Below, in pieces: positions 21,312 to 34,737 of a stretch of DNA of 64,000 nt (position 1 is its first letter; every line of letters starts with the position of its first letter). The stretch covers positions 36,047,001 through 36,111,000 of the forward strand of contig NC_068560.1 of assembly GCF_022201045.2 (NCBI RefSeq), in the 5' to 3' direction. The notes beneath the pieces are model-generated. The model was given only the letters and a program-made list of their open reading frames with translations. It was not told the DNA's origin and searched no databases. Origin of the DNA: Citrus sinensis. Its lineage: Eukaryota; Streptophyta; Magnoliopsida; Sapindales; Rutaceae. The translations under genes and the position numbers were made by a program.

Positions 21312-24018
21312 TTAAAACACTTGAAACGAATGGGAAAAAAGAAAAGAAAAGATAATTATAACCCCTAAGATTTGAAAAAAATGATTATGCAAGGCCCAAA
21401 ATTTTTATTAAACGGCATGAGGATCCCTTTTTTTATTATGATGCCCTTTGAATATTACGTTTAAAAAAATGAATTAAAAATTTTTTAATAGATACAAATA
21501 TAATATAAATAATTTAATTAGTCTAGTAGATTATTAATAATATTAAAATATTTTTTGGAACATAAAATAATTAAAAAATGTAAAGTATTATATTTATATT
21601 AACAATATATTTGTGTTTATTAAATTTTTAAATAAATCTTTGAGTTAAATAGATTTTATAATTAATTCAATATTTTTTACATACTAATGACATTAAAAAT
21701 GATTTTATACGCTTTTTAGAATAATTTAATTTTTTTATATTTATTTAAACATTACGTTTTTGTTCACTATAAATTTTAGCTTAATATAATAAAATATGTC
21801 AAATAGATTGTAAATTATCAAAATATTTTTTAAATAATAAATTTATTTTTAAATGTATCTATTATTAAATTTATTTTAACATAAAAAAAAGACAGTATTG
21901 ATATCTTTTATCAAAAATTTAGAAATCTACATGATTATTTTCTTGACTTCTTCAAAAAAAAAAAAAAGTAACTTTAAGATGATACGTGAAGCGAAGCCCT
22001 TCAAAATTGAGTAGATTACATTATCAATCGTTGATTATTATGCAACTCTAATTCAATCAAACTACACACCTCGTTACATATTATATCTTCAAAACAGAGA
22101 GTAAGAACATTTCGACATGTAAAATCCTCGACGATCATGTAAATCCAAAACTCAACCAAACCTGTACACCTCTAATTAATAGATTACAAATGTCAAATAA
22201 AACTTTATACATTAAAATTAATATAATTTGCTTTCTTGAGATTGACATTTTATCTGCCTGGCGAAGCGTTACGCTCCTGTGAGGCTGTGACAACAACATT
22301 AAGTGACATTCACAAGCAATTTTTTTGCTTTTTGCCTTAAATACGTCTAATTTAATATTGTTTAGTCAAGGTCCAACTTATTGATAATCTTAACATTTTT
22401 TATTAATCGCAAATCCAATAATATACATCCACATACATGTATTCATGGCATCCAGCCAAGTTCTTTGCCTATTTTTTAAAAAAAATTAACTGGCATGCAT
22501 ACAGAAGAGGAGTCAGTTTCATCTTCGGTAATCAAGATTTTGTTTTGGGTTAATCTAACATTTACGTCCTTTTCCCCCCCAAAAAATTACAAAATTATAA
22601 AAACTATATCAAAGAATTGTCTTATTACTATTTTGTCTAAATCGAACATTATTTTTCCATTTTTCTCATGATAATGACCGAGCAATGGATTGCCGCCAAA
22701 AGTGGGGTGAAGTGAAAAAAAAAAAAAACAAAAATGATAATGTAGATGGACCAGAACACGTAAATAATTTACAATTGGGACCATATTGCAACAATTCGCA
22801 TACTTTGTATTCCAGTTTTGATAATGGTAAATGGATTTTCGACTCAAAAAGACTAACAACTTTTTGTATGGAAGTAAAGAAAAATGATTGGGGGACTAAA
22901 TGATGATAAAAACCTGACAAAAATATTCATAAAACTACGTCGTTTTAAGTTTTTTTTTTTTTTAAAAAAAAAAGAAGATAAAACTCACCCAATATAATTT
23001 ATTTTATCTTTGCTAGGATTTAGTTCTAATATCAGTAATTGAAATTAAATAATAATGAACAATTGAACCGGCCACCTAAAAGTATTTGCCTTAAATGGGA
23101 AATAATTAGTAGTAAGACAAAGAACATGAATGATTCTGTACTCACGTAGTCTAATTATTATGTTTTCTCACATAATCATAATTCACCGACACAAAGGTAT
23201 GGTTGTTACCAAACTGGATTGCGGAATCGATTACAAAATTTATTTCCAAAATGCTATTTATTTGTTCGTGATATATTACGTAGTGCTGGGAACAAGTCAA
23301 TGCTATGCTAAATTGTCAAATTGTCAACTTAAATCTTAATTACATTTATCACTCATCTATTGAATAATAAATTTTATAACTTACAAAATTATTTAATTAC
23401 TATTTAATAAATGAATATTACATTAATTGAGACTCAAATTAAAACGTAAGTATTGGAATACCTAACCTAACATTACTCAATTAAATTCATTATTAAATTG
23501 GCCGACAAAAATTAGAAATCTGGCTTCGTTTTTGCGGTCAGGCCCCGGGGCTGTCTTTTCGTTATTCTTGATTTATTATAATTGCCTCATCATAAATAAG
23601 GGTAAAATTAATCTTTTCTATACCCAAAATAAAAAGCTTTTAATTAATAATTGTACAAACCCAACTGATTTTTGGTTTACTTTTTAGCTTCGGCTTTCAG
23701 AGATCGCAATCATCAACACCATTATCAACAGCTAATACGATTTAAACATTAATTAATATTTATTCATTTGATCTGAATTCTGAAGCTAAAAAGTCACTGT
23801 CACGTGGCTACGAGTGGTGTGTCCATTATATTTATCATCGCTTTTTATCACCAACAAAACAATCATGACGACAGCGTCTCATTCCATGGGATTCTATATC
23901 CTCTCATTTTCACCCCAAAAAAAAAAAGATTAAATAAAATAAAATAAAAGATTGATAAATAAAATATAAACGAAACAATTAATATGTCATCTTTCATTTT
24001 CGTACTGCTGATTAAAAG

Positions 24019-24022
<4 letters not shown>

Positions 24023-24060
<38 letters not shown>
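24023..24060. repeat. (TA)19 microsatellite
   Basis: Nineteen perfect TA units lie in intergenic DNA. Confidence 0.9.
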
Positions 24061-24064
<4 letters not shown>

Positions 24065-24239
24065 ATATTGTTATATAGGACTATAGATATTACAATTAAT
24101 ATTTATAAATAAATTTTATAATTGAGACATTCTTCGTGGCATGTACTCTTCTGAAACGCTGCCTAAATTCTTTAAACCCTCTCAAATATTCGAGGGCTGT
24201 CCACGCTACTCATATTTCGTGAGGAATAAACTAACTTTA

Positions 24240-24356
24240 CTTAATTATTTGATAATTGATGAATGATTGTAAATAAGCTTTATAAATATTTTTATGGAGA
24301 CTCGAACCCTTATACTAATTATTTTAAGTGTAAGAATTCTCCCACAGGACCAAAGT
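24240..24356 (-). mobile_element. tRNA-derived SINE-like fragment
   Basis: Read on the minus strand, an A-box-like TGGTCCTGTGGGAG (about 24335-24352) is followed about 30 nt later by a strong B box GGGTTCGAGTCTCC (24297-24310) and an AT-rich tail. No cloverleaf can be closed, so this is more likely a SINE head or tRNA relic than a tRNA gene. No target-site duplication was identified. Confidence 0.4.
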
Positions 24357-25459
24357 TCCATTGGTGAGTTTATATATTTTTTTTGAAGGGACAGATTAAG
24401 ATCATAGATTTGAGAGGTAGACATTGCACGCGACGTGGGGTTTCTAAATCAATATTCCAATCCGATAACTTTGAGCTTTTTGTGTATAAAAAATTTGATT
24501 CGTTTATGAAGAGATATTAATTTGCTGGATCCCTTTCCGATATTTCGTTGACTGCCTCATGCCGTCATAACTCAATTTATAAACCATGAAGCTGTGCAAA
24601 ATAATATCGGGGTTAACGTTAGTCTCCAGAAAAAAAATAGAAACAATAATTGTATAATTTTTTTTTTCAATTACTCATGTGTATCGAACAACTCATTCTT
24701 GATAGAGAAATTTTAAAATACATATGAGATATTATATCAGTTATATAATAAGTAAATAATATCATAATATGTGTATATTTATTTTGAAAAACTATCATAT
24801 AAGTGATAGTTGTATTAAATTTAACTATACATATTATGAATGCATTAATTGATTGTAATACATCTGAGATATTATAAAATTTCTCTACCAGTTGACTTTA
24901 AATGGCACAAATTAGGTACATTCAATCTTATAGTGAGCATGAATTTGAATGTAGTCTGGGCTAATAGCTACTTATCGAGAAAACTTTTGATTATTTCCAT
25001 AAAATCATAAATAACGACGGATACTCCATCACATTGACCCAAAATGGAACAAAATTAACTCGTACGAATAATATTTTATCATTTTGCAAACCAAGTTAAT
25101 TTGCAATACATTTAGAGCACGCACTGCAACTATGGGATAAACAGACAGAGACAACGAACCGCCATATTAAATGTCAAGTCCCGGCAAGGCTTGGACCAAC
25201 TTTAATTAACTTCTTTTTCCCCTTAAATCGAAAATATTTTTAGTTGGCAAACATGTGAGTTGGGCAGCTTTTGCCTTCAAATACCAGCAACTAATCTTAA
25301 TTTAATTTCCTCATTACACAATTACCCCCACTGACCCATAATCAAACATTTACTTCTAATTTTTTTTAACCCACACATGTCAATTAATAAGATTATTTCG
25401 AGAGAGAGAGAGAGAGGGTTCGATTTATATTCGTAGGCTACATTTCTTTGTTTGAGATA

Positions 25460-25468
25460 AATCTTGAG
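25460..25468. repeat. Left 9-bp target-site duplication of the MITE
   Basis: AATCTTGAG, matched exactly at 25619-25627 on the other side of the foldback element. Confidence 0.88.
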
Positions 25469-25618
25469 GGATCAGGCTACGGTGCACAGTGGCACCGTGC
25501 CACAGTTGCACCTAGCCGTTGGATGCAGTTGGATGTCAGTGGATCCCACCAATCCAACTGCATCCAACGGCTAGGTGCAACTGTGGTACGGTGCCACTGT
25601 TGCACCTAAGGGGAATCC
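25469..25618. mobile_element. 150-bp Mutator-type MITE (foldback)
   Basis: The element is almost entirely an inverted repeat: arms of about 55-65 bp, sharing CAGTGGCACCGT, CCACAGTTGCACCTAGCC and GTTGGATGCAGTTGGAT, flank a short loop around 25535-25550. The ends (GGATcagg / GGATtccc) also pair. Both sides carry the 9-bp word AATCTTGAG (25460-25468 and 25619-25627), a perfect target-site duplication of the length made by Mutator-like transposases. It has no coding capacity. A transcript across it would form a long hairpin. Confidence 0.88.
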
Positions 25619-25627
25619 AATCTTGAG
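25619..25627. repeat. Right 9-bp target-site duplication of the MITE
   Basis: AATCTTGAG, the second copy of the duplication that brackets the element at 25469-25618. Confidence 0.88.
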
Positions 25628-26138
25628 TCCCAAGTCCAGCTTATTAAAGACAATTTTCCGTTCTCTCACTTTCTATTTGAAATATAAGTGTGTCGTGATT
25701 GAGCTCTTATTTTCTTCAGATCCGAATTTATGCTTTATAAGTTGAAAATTTTTGGATATGCGCAAATATATATATAGAAAGAGAGAGAGAGAGAGAATAG
25801 AATAGTTTGAAAGACTGTGGCTAGCGTTCTAAAAGCATAATTTTCTTTATTGTTCGTTTTTTATTATGTGTGTATATATAGAATTATTTTTATGATTAAT
25901 CGAAGCGCCGCCCTAATGTTTGTTTTTTTTTTAATAAAATATTTAGCTGATATATTACTATTACTACAAGTACCATGAAATAAGGGAATTGGCAAAGAAA
26001 TAGTAACGGTAAATAGTTGTGTAAAAAGAAGGAGATGGGGCAACGCAGAGGCACGCACGCTTACTGATCTATGATGACATGCATAGGATAGACGGAGAAT
26101 ACGGTAGATCCCGATCCGAAATCCCAATTCCCAATCGT

Positions 26139-26140
<2 letters not shown>

Positions 26141-26170
<30 letters not shown>
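26141..26170. repeat. (AG)15 microsatellite
   Basis: Fifteen perfect AG units about 470 bp upstream of the DUF547 gene start codon; it could be near its promoter or 5' UTR. Confidence 0.9.
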
Positions 26171-26173
<3 letters not shown>

Positions 26174-26643
26174 CTTAAATGCTAAAGAGTTCCAAGTTAA
26201 CAGACAACGTACGGTCGTATATTATTATCAATATGTGCATCTTTTTAACAAAATTTAGCCAACCGCTTCAGCCTTGAGCTTTCACTCACCCACTTTGCCA
26301 GTTGCCACCTCTTTCTCTCCTTTTATTAGATGATATTCCAAGGCCACTGTCCACCATTCAGCAAGCATCGAGGATATTGTATTACCACACTAACACGCTC
26401 ATCCTCAGGAGCTCCTCTTTCTCTGCCTCGTATTTGTTTAATGCTTCGGCAATGATCCTGCGTCGCAATTATTGAACTTCTCTTACATGCGTATGCATAC
26501 AAGATTTTTAACGAGGTCTGCGTTTGATTCTCTTCTTGTCAAATTAATATGAATGCATTTCAATATGACGTCTTCTGATTTTTCTTTTCCCGATTATGCA
26601 GAAGTTGTCCCTGTTGTTGTGCTTCTGCAGAGGCTGTTAAAAG

Positions 26644-29600
26644 ATGAGTAGAAGACTCAGGACTTCACTGCAATGCCAATCTTTTGAAGCTCCATTGAAT
26701 CAAGATAAAGTAACCATTAATCACAATTAAATCAACTTTTGATCACATATTTAAACTGGGCCCCCTTAGCTTTTATTAGTATGATTGTTCTGTTCAAATT
26801 AAATCATGTAAATGTAATGTTGTAATTATTTCCCCATGGAGGCCACAGACAGAGGGGGGGTTAATATAGTTTCACATATATAATATGGCTTCAATTTCGA
26901 TGCGGAGAAGCTAGGCTCCTGAAAGTGAAACGCTCCTAAAGATTTTGAACACTTGGTCTTGTTTTGATTAGAATCCGATGCTAGATTTTCAAATTGAATC
27001 TCGCGCTTATAAATTTCAATTTCTGGTGCAAATGCAATGAAGGAGAAGGTGGAAATGCCGATAACCAAAGTAACGGGTGCCAGAAAAACAACTGCGAGTC
27101 GAAGAGCTTCTAACGCACAACGAAAATATGCGTTGCAGCAAGATGTGGGGATGTTTTTATCTTTTTATTTATTATTATTATTTTTTTTGTCGTCTTAGTG
27201 ACTGCACAATTTGCTATTTTGGATTTAATTTTGTTTTAGCTTCTTTTAGTGATAGTTGTGTTGAAATTTGGAATTGTTCAGGTTGATAAGCTGAAGAAGA
27301 AGCTTAGACACGAAGAGAATGTTCACAGAGCTCTGGAGAGAGCTTTCAGTAGGCCTCTGGGAGCTCTGCCTCGTCTACCGCCTTATCTTCCTCCTTCTGT
27401 CAGTAACAAAAATCACCATCCGCTTTGTGTTCTTCATTGTCGAATTCGATTGCCATAGTCGTGTTTGAATTGGGGGTTTCTTTTGGTTTTTGTAGACGAA
27501 GGAGCTTCTTGCAGAAGTGGCTGTATTGGAGGAAGAAGTTGTAAGGCTTGAGGAACAGGTAGTGCATTTCCGACAAGACTTGTATCGGGAAGCGGTCTAC
27601 ATTTCATCCTCGAAGAAGAACATGGAGATTTCAATTGATTTGTGTGATCCATGCGTTGATGATACAAATTCTAAACAAGAACAATCCAAGTTTTTAGCTC
27701 GAAATGTGGGTCGATCCACGACATCGGCAATAAGGCAATTGGCAGCTCTTTCTGGTAGGTGTCGGCACGACATTTACACTCACAATGTGTATTTAGTTAG
27801 CTGGTATTGAATTATAATCAAGCGTTTACATATTAATCCTCCTTGTTGATATGCTAATAGCTGATGGGAGGGGAAAAGAGAATCAATTGTGCACAAATTC
27901 TATGAAGAAGAAAGGATCCTCTGTTCACAAAGTCCAAACAGGCAGAACTCCTGTGAAGAGACCTTCCAATGACTGTAAACAGACAATGAGGCATTTAGAT
28001 CGTCAGAAGATACAGGTTTGTGCTAACATTGATAACAATTAAAATGTTGTAGCGAAAATATTTTCTGACAAATGAGGCATTAAGTTGTATTTAATTTTCA
28101 GTTAGCATGTCGACTACAAAACCCAGAAAATGAAGGAGCAAGGACTATTAGTGTGCCGGATGAGAGAGAGTCTGGAGATGATGGTCCAAACAGAATTTCT
28201 GAGGACATTGTGAGATGTTTATCAACCATCTTGTTACGAATGAGCTCGGGTAAGAGAAAGGGCACTGCAGAAAATTTGCATTTTTTTTCGACGTTAGCAT
28301 CTGAAGAAAGCAATGAAGAAACAGAGTTCCAGGATCCTTATGGTATTTGTTCACAATTTGGAAAGAGAGATATCGGTCCATATAAGCATTTATTTGCAAT
28401 TGAGGCGGACTCTATCGATACTAACCGAACATCAAGTTCCATGTTCCTTGTTCGTAGATTGAAGTAAGTTGTTAAATAGTTTCTCATTTTGTTCGTGTTT
28501 TTTTATTTTTTTTAAAAATAAAATAAAATTCTTGTAGTAATGGCCATTTTGTATCCTACATTCTCAGAATCCTCCTTGGAAAAATTGCCTCCTTCAATTT
28601 AGAAAACCTTAATCATCAGGAGAAGCTTGCATTCTGGATAAACATTTACAATTCCTGCATGATGAACGTATGTTCTGTGTGCTTATTTTTGTTCTCGTCA
28701 ATTCAAAGACAGAGAGGCAAATTCTAATACTGCTTTGCTTCAGGCATTCCTTGAGAATGGAATACCAGAGAGTCCCGAGATGGTTGTTGCACTGATGCAA
28801 AAGGTATGAAACATTTAGGAATCATATATACAGAAGTGATATTGTATTTCGTGTGCTATTATTTTGGCCTAGTGGTGTGTTTATTAGATGCTTGAAAGCT
28901 TAATCCCGGAAAAGTATATTGCTCCTCCACCAACTTGTAGCTTATAACATTATAACCACTATTTTATACGATCCCATTTCTTACTCCTCAGGCAACAATA
29001 AGAGTAGGGGGCCACCTGCTAAATGCAATAACCATTGAACATTTTATCCTGAGATTGCCTTATCACTCAAAATATGTAAGTGTTGCACATTTCAACTCAA
29101 CCCTTCTCAGCTTGTTAATTAAGACTTTCTCAGCAACTTACCTCTACATGCACTACAGACCTTTTCAAAGGGTGCAAAAAATGACGAAATGACTGCCAGA
29201 TTCATGTTCGGATTGGAGTTATCTGAACCCTTGGTAACATTTGCCCTCTCTTGTGGAAGCTGGTCCTCCCCTGCTGTAAGTCCAATCATGAAATTGATAG
29301 ATTTGGTTTCATTATCTACTTTATTCCCACATGCACTCTGATATCATTTAATGAAACTCTTCAGTGGTCCTATATTTTCTGGAATTTTATGATTAACTAT
29401 CCGTCCATTACACAAATATTTGGTAAGAGTGTAAATTTTGTGTGTAATGCCGCATTCTAAGCCTTTTTTTTTTGTTAAGCGGGAAATATTTAATTACAGT
29501 TTATGCCGTTGTTGATTCCAGTTCAAGAATCTCTTACTGTTCGGCAAACCCCTTAATGTTTATATCCTGAATTTATCCAGACTTATATGTAGGGAAGGTT

Positions 29601-29947
29601 TACCGATCATTCAATTACTGATTAATGACTATGCTTCGTATATGAAGGTGAGGGTGTACACTGCATCTGAAGTTGAGAGTGAACTAGAAGTTGCCAAAAG
29701 AGAGTACCTACAGGCTGCAGTTGGCATTTCATCAGAAAAGTTTGCAATCCCAAAGCTATTAGACTGGTATCTACTTGACTTTGCAAAGGACTTCGAGTCA
29801 TTACTCGATTGGATTTGCCTTCAGTTACCATGTGAACTAGGAAAGAAAGCAATAAAATGCCTCGAGAGAGGAAAAAATGAACCATTGTCACAATTCATCC
29901 AAGTTATGCCATATGAGTTCAGTTTTAGGTATCTTCTACATGCATGA
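26644..29947 (+). CDS. DUF547 protein with MIP1-type leucine zipper (11 exons)
   Basis: A plant protein of poorly defined role, in a family annotated as ternary complex factor MIP1-like. Exons: 26644-26709, 27043-27144, 27282-27398, 27496-27754, 27861-28015, 28102-28463, 28568-28667, 28744-28803, 28992-29075, 29159-29275, 29648-29947. They total 1722 nt, 573 aa, with continuous phase. Residues about 57-140 form the zipper/coiled coil ([19 protein letters not shown], then [20 protein letters not shown]). Residues about 340-500 are DUF547, with [33 protein letters not shown] and [17 protein letters not shown]. The C-terminus ([22 protein letters not shown]) is typical. The middle is low-conservation. 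The least certain parts are exon 1 and the exon 2 acceptor (AAG or GAG three bases later). Donor GTGGGG after exon 2 is weak but frame-preserving. Confidence 0.88.
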
Positions 29948-31082
29948 ATAATTTTTGCACGTCTTTTGAAATAATTTCTATTTACATGGCTGTTTAGAGC
30001 GTTGTAGTTACAGTTTTGTACAGTGCTAGAGAATAGATGTTAAAATTAAATGTATAATCTGGATCTAGTTTTTCTTGTATGTAGTTGTAAGTGAAATAAT
30101 GTTCTCTTCTGATATCAAATTCTTCTTGTAACTAGTTATTGATGAAAGATTTGTGTACAGAAAGTTGATTTCTGAATCAATTTAGATAACATATACTTCA
30201 ACTTGAACTGTTTGCAAGCTTAAGTCAAGTGGTTAGATTTAACTTGAGCTGAATTGATTATGATTGGTTTCATAAACCAACTACACTGACAATGGAAACA
30301 GAGGGGTGGTAGTTTCATTAAAAGAGTTTTGGGTGTGAACAGTGACGGGACCATTACTGTGTCTGGAAAGTTAATTAATAGTGAACAGAGGAGCTGCCAT
30401 TGTCCATTGAGACTAGTTAAGATAGAGGAATAGGAATTCCAACTCACTTAGCTACATCTATCACAATTCATTATAGCCTGTGGTCCAAGAAAGGAGAGAG
30501 GCCACTTTAATTTCCATAAGTAAGACTGGTGCACATTTTAATTTTACATTGACAAGCTGCTATTTCTTATACCAATTTTCTCAATTAACAATTTTGATCA
30601 TCGATGTCGATTCATAATATTAGTTTTGAAGTCAATTAAATTTGTATGAGAATGATGTTAATTAACATTTACATAATTTTAGGGGGGGGAGTGACACTGA
30701 AAATTCTTTCCAAAGGTATTATTAAGATAAGATAATGAAAAAGTAAGAAGATAATTTGATTATGTCCAGATTATGTTGTATTAAACCGGCCGGTTTGGTT
30801 ATGGAATGAAAATTTTGTCTTATGCTGAAGCTGGAACTGGGAAAATGGATTCATTGAATGAAAGTGATGTGGTCCAAACTTTATAAGAATTATGCAGTGA
30901 CAATGATGATTGAAAGACAGTTGCGGCATATGGGCCTAGTTTTGTCAATAGTCACCAGCTAAAATGAGGTGAAGAACAAATGGCGTTTCGAAAGAGCGAG
31001 GGATCAATCACACGTTAACAAATAGCTGAAGCCTGTGTCTGTCTTCATTTTCTCCTACTTGGATACTGCTGTTGGTTTAGCC

Positions 31083-31240
31083 AGTTGAATTAATTATCTT
31101 TAAATCATTGTTTTTATTTTTAAAAATTTTAAATGATCTTTATTTATTAAAAAATAAAAGATTTTTTCCCTAATAAAAAAAATAGATAGATTAAGATTTT
31201 AAAAGATAAGAAAGTGATTTGAAGATAATTAATTCGTAAA
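31083..31240. repeat. AT-rich foldback (candidate MITE)
   Basis: The left arm GAATTAATTATCTTTAAATCA (31086-31106) is inversely repeated, with one mismatch, by the sequence ending near 31236. Pairing continues imperfectly inward, leaving a central loop around 31140-31180. No target-site duplication could be identified and the AT content lowers specificity. Confidence 0.45.
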
Positions 31241-33164
31241 GGATAATCCGAAATTAACCCTTAATTTTCTGTAACTGACTGTGATTAAGAACTATAAGAA
31301 CAAGAAGAAGGCCCATATGATGCTTATGCGATCCAAAGGACTCATCAAAATTCACATGCACAGATTATTAATTTGATTGGATGATTGATGCACGAAAGCA
31401 TTCTACTGCTAGAAAATATATTTCTCTCGGTTTCATAACGGGTTTATTAAATCGTATTTTCAAAGGCTCAGGTTTGTGTCCATAAGAGGCTCGCTGAATT
31501 AACATAATTAAATTTTAATTATCTATTTAATCATTTTACATGGGATATGTATTTACAGTTGTCGTTACATAATATCAACAAAATGGAGAGGTTGAAAATA
31601 ATCGACATTAAGAAAAAGGATGGTAATTTAGGAAACAACCACATCGTTGGCTTGGCCCAAGGCAATTATTGGCCCAGCAAAGTAACATGCAAAATTTACA
31701 AATGTAGATAAAAGATGAAAAAGAACACTTAATAAGAAACTCTGCACTTCCATAAAGACCGCCATTGTTTATTGTTTTATCTGTGTTGGTGTTGCATACA
31801 AATTTTATTGAATATATGCACTCAAAAGTCGATCAAAACCTATTAAAGGCAAAATTAATAGTGTTGAATTTAATAATACTGTAATTTTTAAAATAATAAT
31901 TGTTAGTTATGTTATAGACAAAATTAATTAAGTGTTTACCAAATATTTTTGTTAAATTGTTATAATAATGAAAATAATACGCGTGTGTGCGTAGAGTAAA
32001 TACTGGTCGGCCATCACTTCCGGCACCAACGACGGTGATGGTGGCTGATCGGTTGAACATTGACACCACTTGGGTTTTCAGAACAATTGCTTGTCATTCG
32101 AACTTAAGAAAATGGATTAACGATGGAGGTCTCCATGGGTATTTATGATTAATGAAGTCTAGTTTTAAGAAATTTGAATTTTACTTTCCCATAAATAAAA
32201 TAAACGAATAGATAATGATTTTAATAATCTGGGGCATAAAATCATCCAACCTTTTTGGACTAGGACCAACTCACCTATGGCGGCATTATTTGGAGGGTGC
32301 CATCCTATCATTCATTATACAGTGTTGTTGACTTGTTGTTTTCGTGCGAATCGCTAGTAACTTAATGATAATTAACTTACTTAGAGCTGGCAAAATACAA
32401 AATAGGCCATGTGGTCATGTTTGTATCAGTTTTATGTCGTGTTAAATTTAAATTAAACTAAACACAATTTATTTAATAATCATATTAAAATATTGAAACT
32501 TTGACATGAACGGAAAATAAATAGGTTATCTAATAGGTTGCTTAATATCTATAGATTTAACAAAATTTATATCAAATATTTGTGCATTGTTACATACATA
32601 TATAATTTATTGATATTACAAAATATAATATCTATCCAAATATTAAACTTTTACACCATTGAAGTTTTAAATTTATATAAAATTTTATAAATGAAACATT
32701 ATTTATATGTTTATCCTTTCAAAAAAAAAAGATAATCATGTCTAATATTTGATTGAGTAAATGAGTCAACAACTTTAACCCTAACCTGACATTAAAAAAA
32801 AATCACGTTGACTCGGATCCAACCCTATTAATAATCGTATCAAATTTGATGACCCATGCCTATTTATTCTTCTTGTGTTCATGTTGGGTAAATGGATCAT
32901 GTCAAATTTTACCAGTTCCAACTACCATATTTTGTTTTGTTGAACTCATTTTACACTCTCTTTAATTATTTTTCTTATGCAAGCCTTGCAAATTCCTTAT
33001 TGACTATTTTTTTTTATTGCCAAACAACCGCCAAATTTTGAATTTCTCGTCTTCTATATGTTCTTTTGAATTTTGTATTTTAAAAAAGATTAGAAAAACA
33101 CAGAGCTAAAATATCACGTTATAATCCTGCTCAAAATTAAAGTAACACGGACTTAGCATGATAT

Positions 33165-33290
33165 TAGTGTCTAGTGGCCACAAAAGCCTTGGCTTACTGG
33201 TGAGATTTGTGCTCTTAACTTTGATTAAGAGTACAAAGTTGAGTCCTAATGAAAGGCTTAAAATTTTCTCCTCTCATAAATAAAACGAAA
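33165..33290 (+). mobile_element. tRNA-derived SINE-like fragment
   Basis: An A-box-like TTGGCTTACTGGTGAG (about 33189-33204) is followed, at the normal pol III spacing of about 35 nt, by a degenerate B box AAGTTGAGTCCTAA (about 33236-33249). No cloverleaf forms. This is interpreted as an eroded SINE head. Confidence 0.35.
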
Positions 33291-34737
33291 AAGGAATTTA
33301 GGGATCTAATTCATTTTATCTTATTTTTATTAGAACAACCATTTTTAAAATCTTATGACACAATATGTCCACTTTTGTTAATTGTTTTTGAGTAAATTTT
33401 GAATTATCTTCTTATGAAATAATAATTTTTAAAATACCCTTAAACTCTTGTGAGTTTCAGCTAACTCTTATTTTTGTTCAAAAAATAATGAAAAAATGGG
33501 AGTGGGCTGACGGAAAATTTTTTTATATTCTTTATAAAAAAAAAAGATGGTAAGTTAAGATTTATAATAATTTAATGGTGTGTTTACTACGTGGTAATCG
33601 AAATGGGTTGGAGTTAGAGTATGTTAGAATCAGAATAGAGAATGAAAATCAAAATAAATTTTTTGTAAATCAAAATCGAAATGAATTGCTTTGTCATTGA
33701 TATATTTACTTTGTCTTGAAATTAGAATGAATTGTTACAAGCTACTAAAATGACCTTAATTGATTATTATCATTATTTATTATAATAATTTTTATTATTG
33801 TTATTATTATTCAAAATAATTGTTGTTGTTATTAATTAATCAATAGTATCATCATCATCATCATGAATTAATAATAATATTATTATGATTATTAGTAATT
33901 TTATTATCATTGATTATTATATTATTGTTGTTGTTAAAATTATTATTACTTATTATTGTAACCAATACCCATTGGTATCCCATTTTCATTATTTTATAAT
34001 CAATACCCATTATCATTTAAGTTGTCAAATAGTATACCAATGTGAACGAAACAAATCATTGCTTACACCGGTTACATTCTAGAAGCCAATATTTATTTGC
34101 TCATGGATTGAAAAACAAGCTTGATGAAAGGGAATTGTTCAAAAGCAAGTCAATTAAAAAAAAATTAAAATTGGTTGTTGTTTGATTAAGAAACTCATTT
34201 AAAAAGTATATATATATATATATATTAATAAATTTCGGTGCATTTGTCATCTAAAAATCAAATAAAAGACTGAAGAGTCAGGTGCGTTGCAGATATTTAG
34301 GAGGCCTAAAACTAAAAGTCTAAACTCTAGAATTCAGGAATCATTCTAATTGATCTATTTCACACACATGCTACTAATTGTAATTAAAAAAAAAAAAAAA
34401 ACAATACTTGTCAATAAAAAATTATCCGTGGCCATACTTCTTTTAAGCACGAGGAATTTGATAGTCAACTCACATGAATTATTCAACTAACAATAATGTA
34501 AATGTCGTGTTTGATATAATAATAATAATAATAATACTAATAAAAATTATATTAGTTGTCACATATCCTTGTGGCCCAGTCTAGAAATTTGAACACCTTT
34601 TCTTTTTGACACAAAATTTTCTATGATTACTATCCATGCAATAAAATATTGAGATGTCAAAAGTGGTTGGTGTGTAGGGTTGCCAATCCATAGATTAATT
34701 ATATATTAATATATTTTTTTCCGTATAATTCCCATTG

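Larger units (their letters stand above)
18532..26643. other. 8-kb gene-poor intergenic region
   Basis: Open frames are short, overlap poly-A/T runs and show no family signature. The stretch is AT-rich and includes microsatellites (TA near 21175-21195, TC/TA near 21279-21310, (TA)19 at 24023-24060, GA runs near 25400 and 25780, (AG)15 at 26141-26170), a tRNA-like SINE fragment near 24240-24360 and a MITE at 25469-25618. The last few hundred bases should contain the DUF547 gene promoter and 5' UTR. The 8 kb is unusual only for how empty it is. Confidence 0.6.
29948..34737. other. Intergenic, AT-rich; several degenerate repeats
   Basis: No gene is supported. Small open frames (e.g. 31833-32069, 33885-34082) fall in ATT/TTA-rich sequence without family features. 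Contents include a small AT-rich foldback near 31083-31240, a possible old hAT-like fragment (32385-32930, not accepted), a tRNA-like SINE relic near 33165-33290 and dense ATT/ATC triplet runs at 33740-33970. Confidence 0.55.

Noticed and set aside
32385-32930. hAT-like element suggested by AGAGCTGGCAAAAT and an approximate inverse near 32910
   Set aside because: The end match is imperfect and no 8-bp target-site duplication could be found, unlike the clear hAT element at 36197-37724.
33740-34080. Open frame and ATT/ATC-rich tract as a coding gene
   Set aside because: Translates to Ile/Tyr/Asn low-complexity sequence, typical of chance ORFs in triplet-rich DNA.
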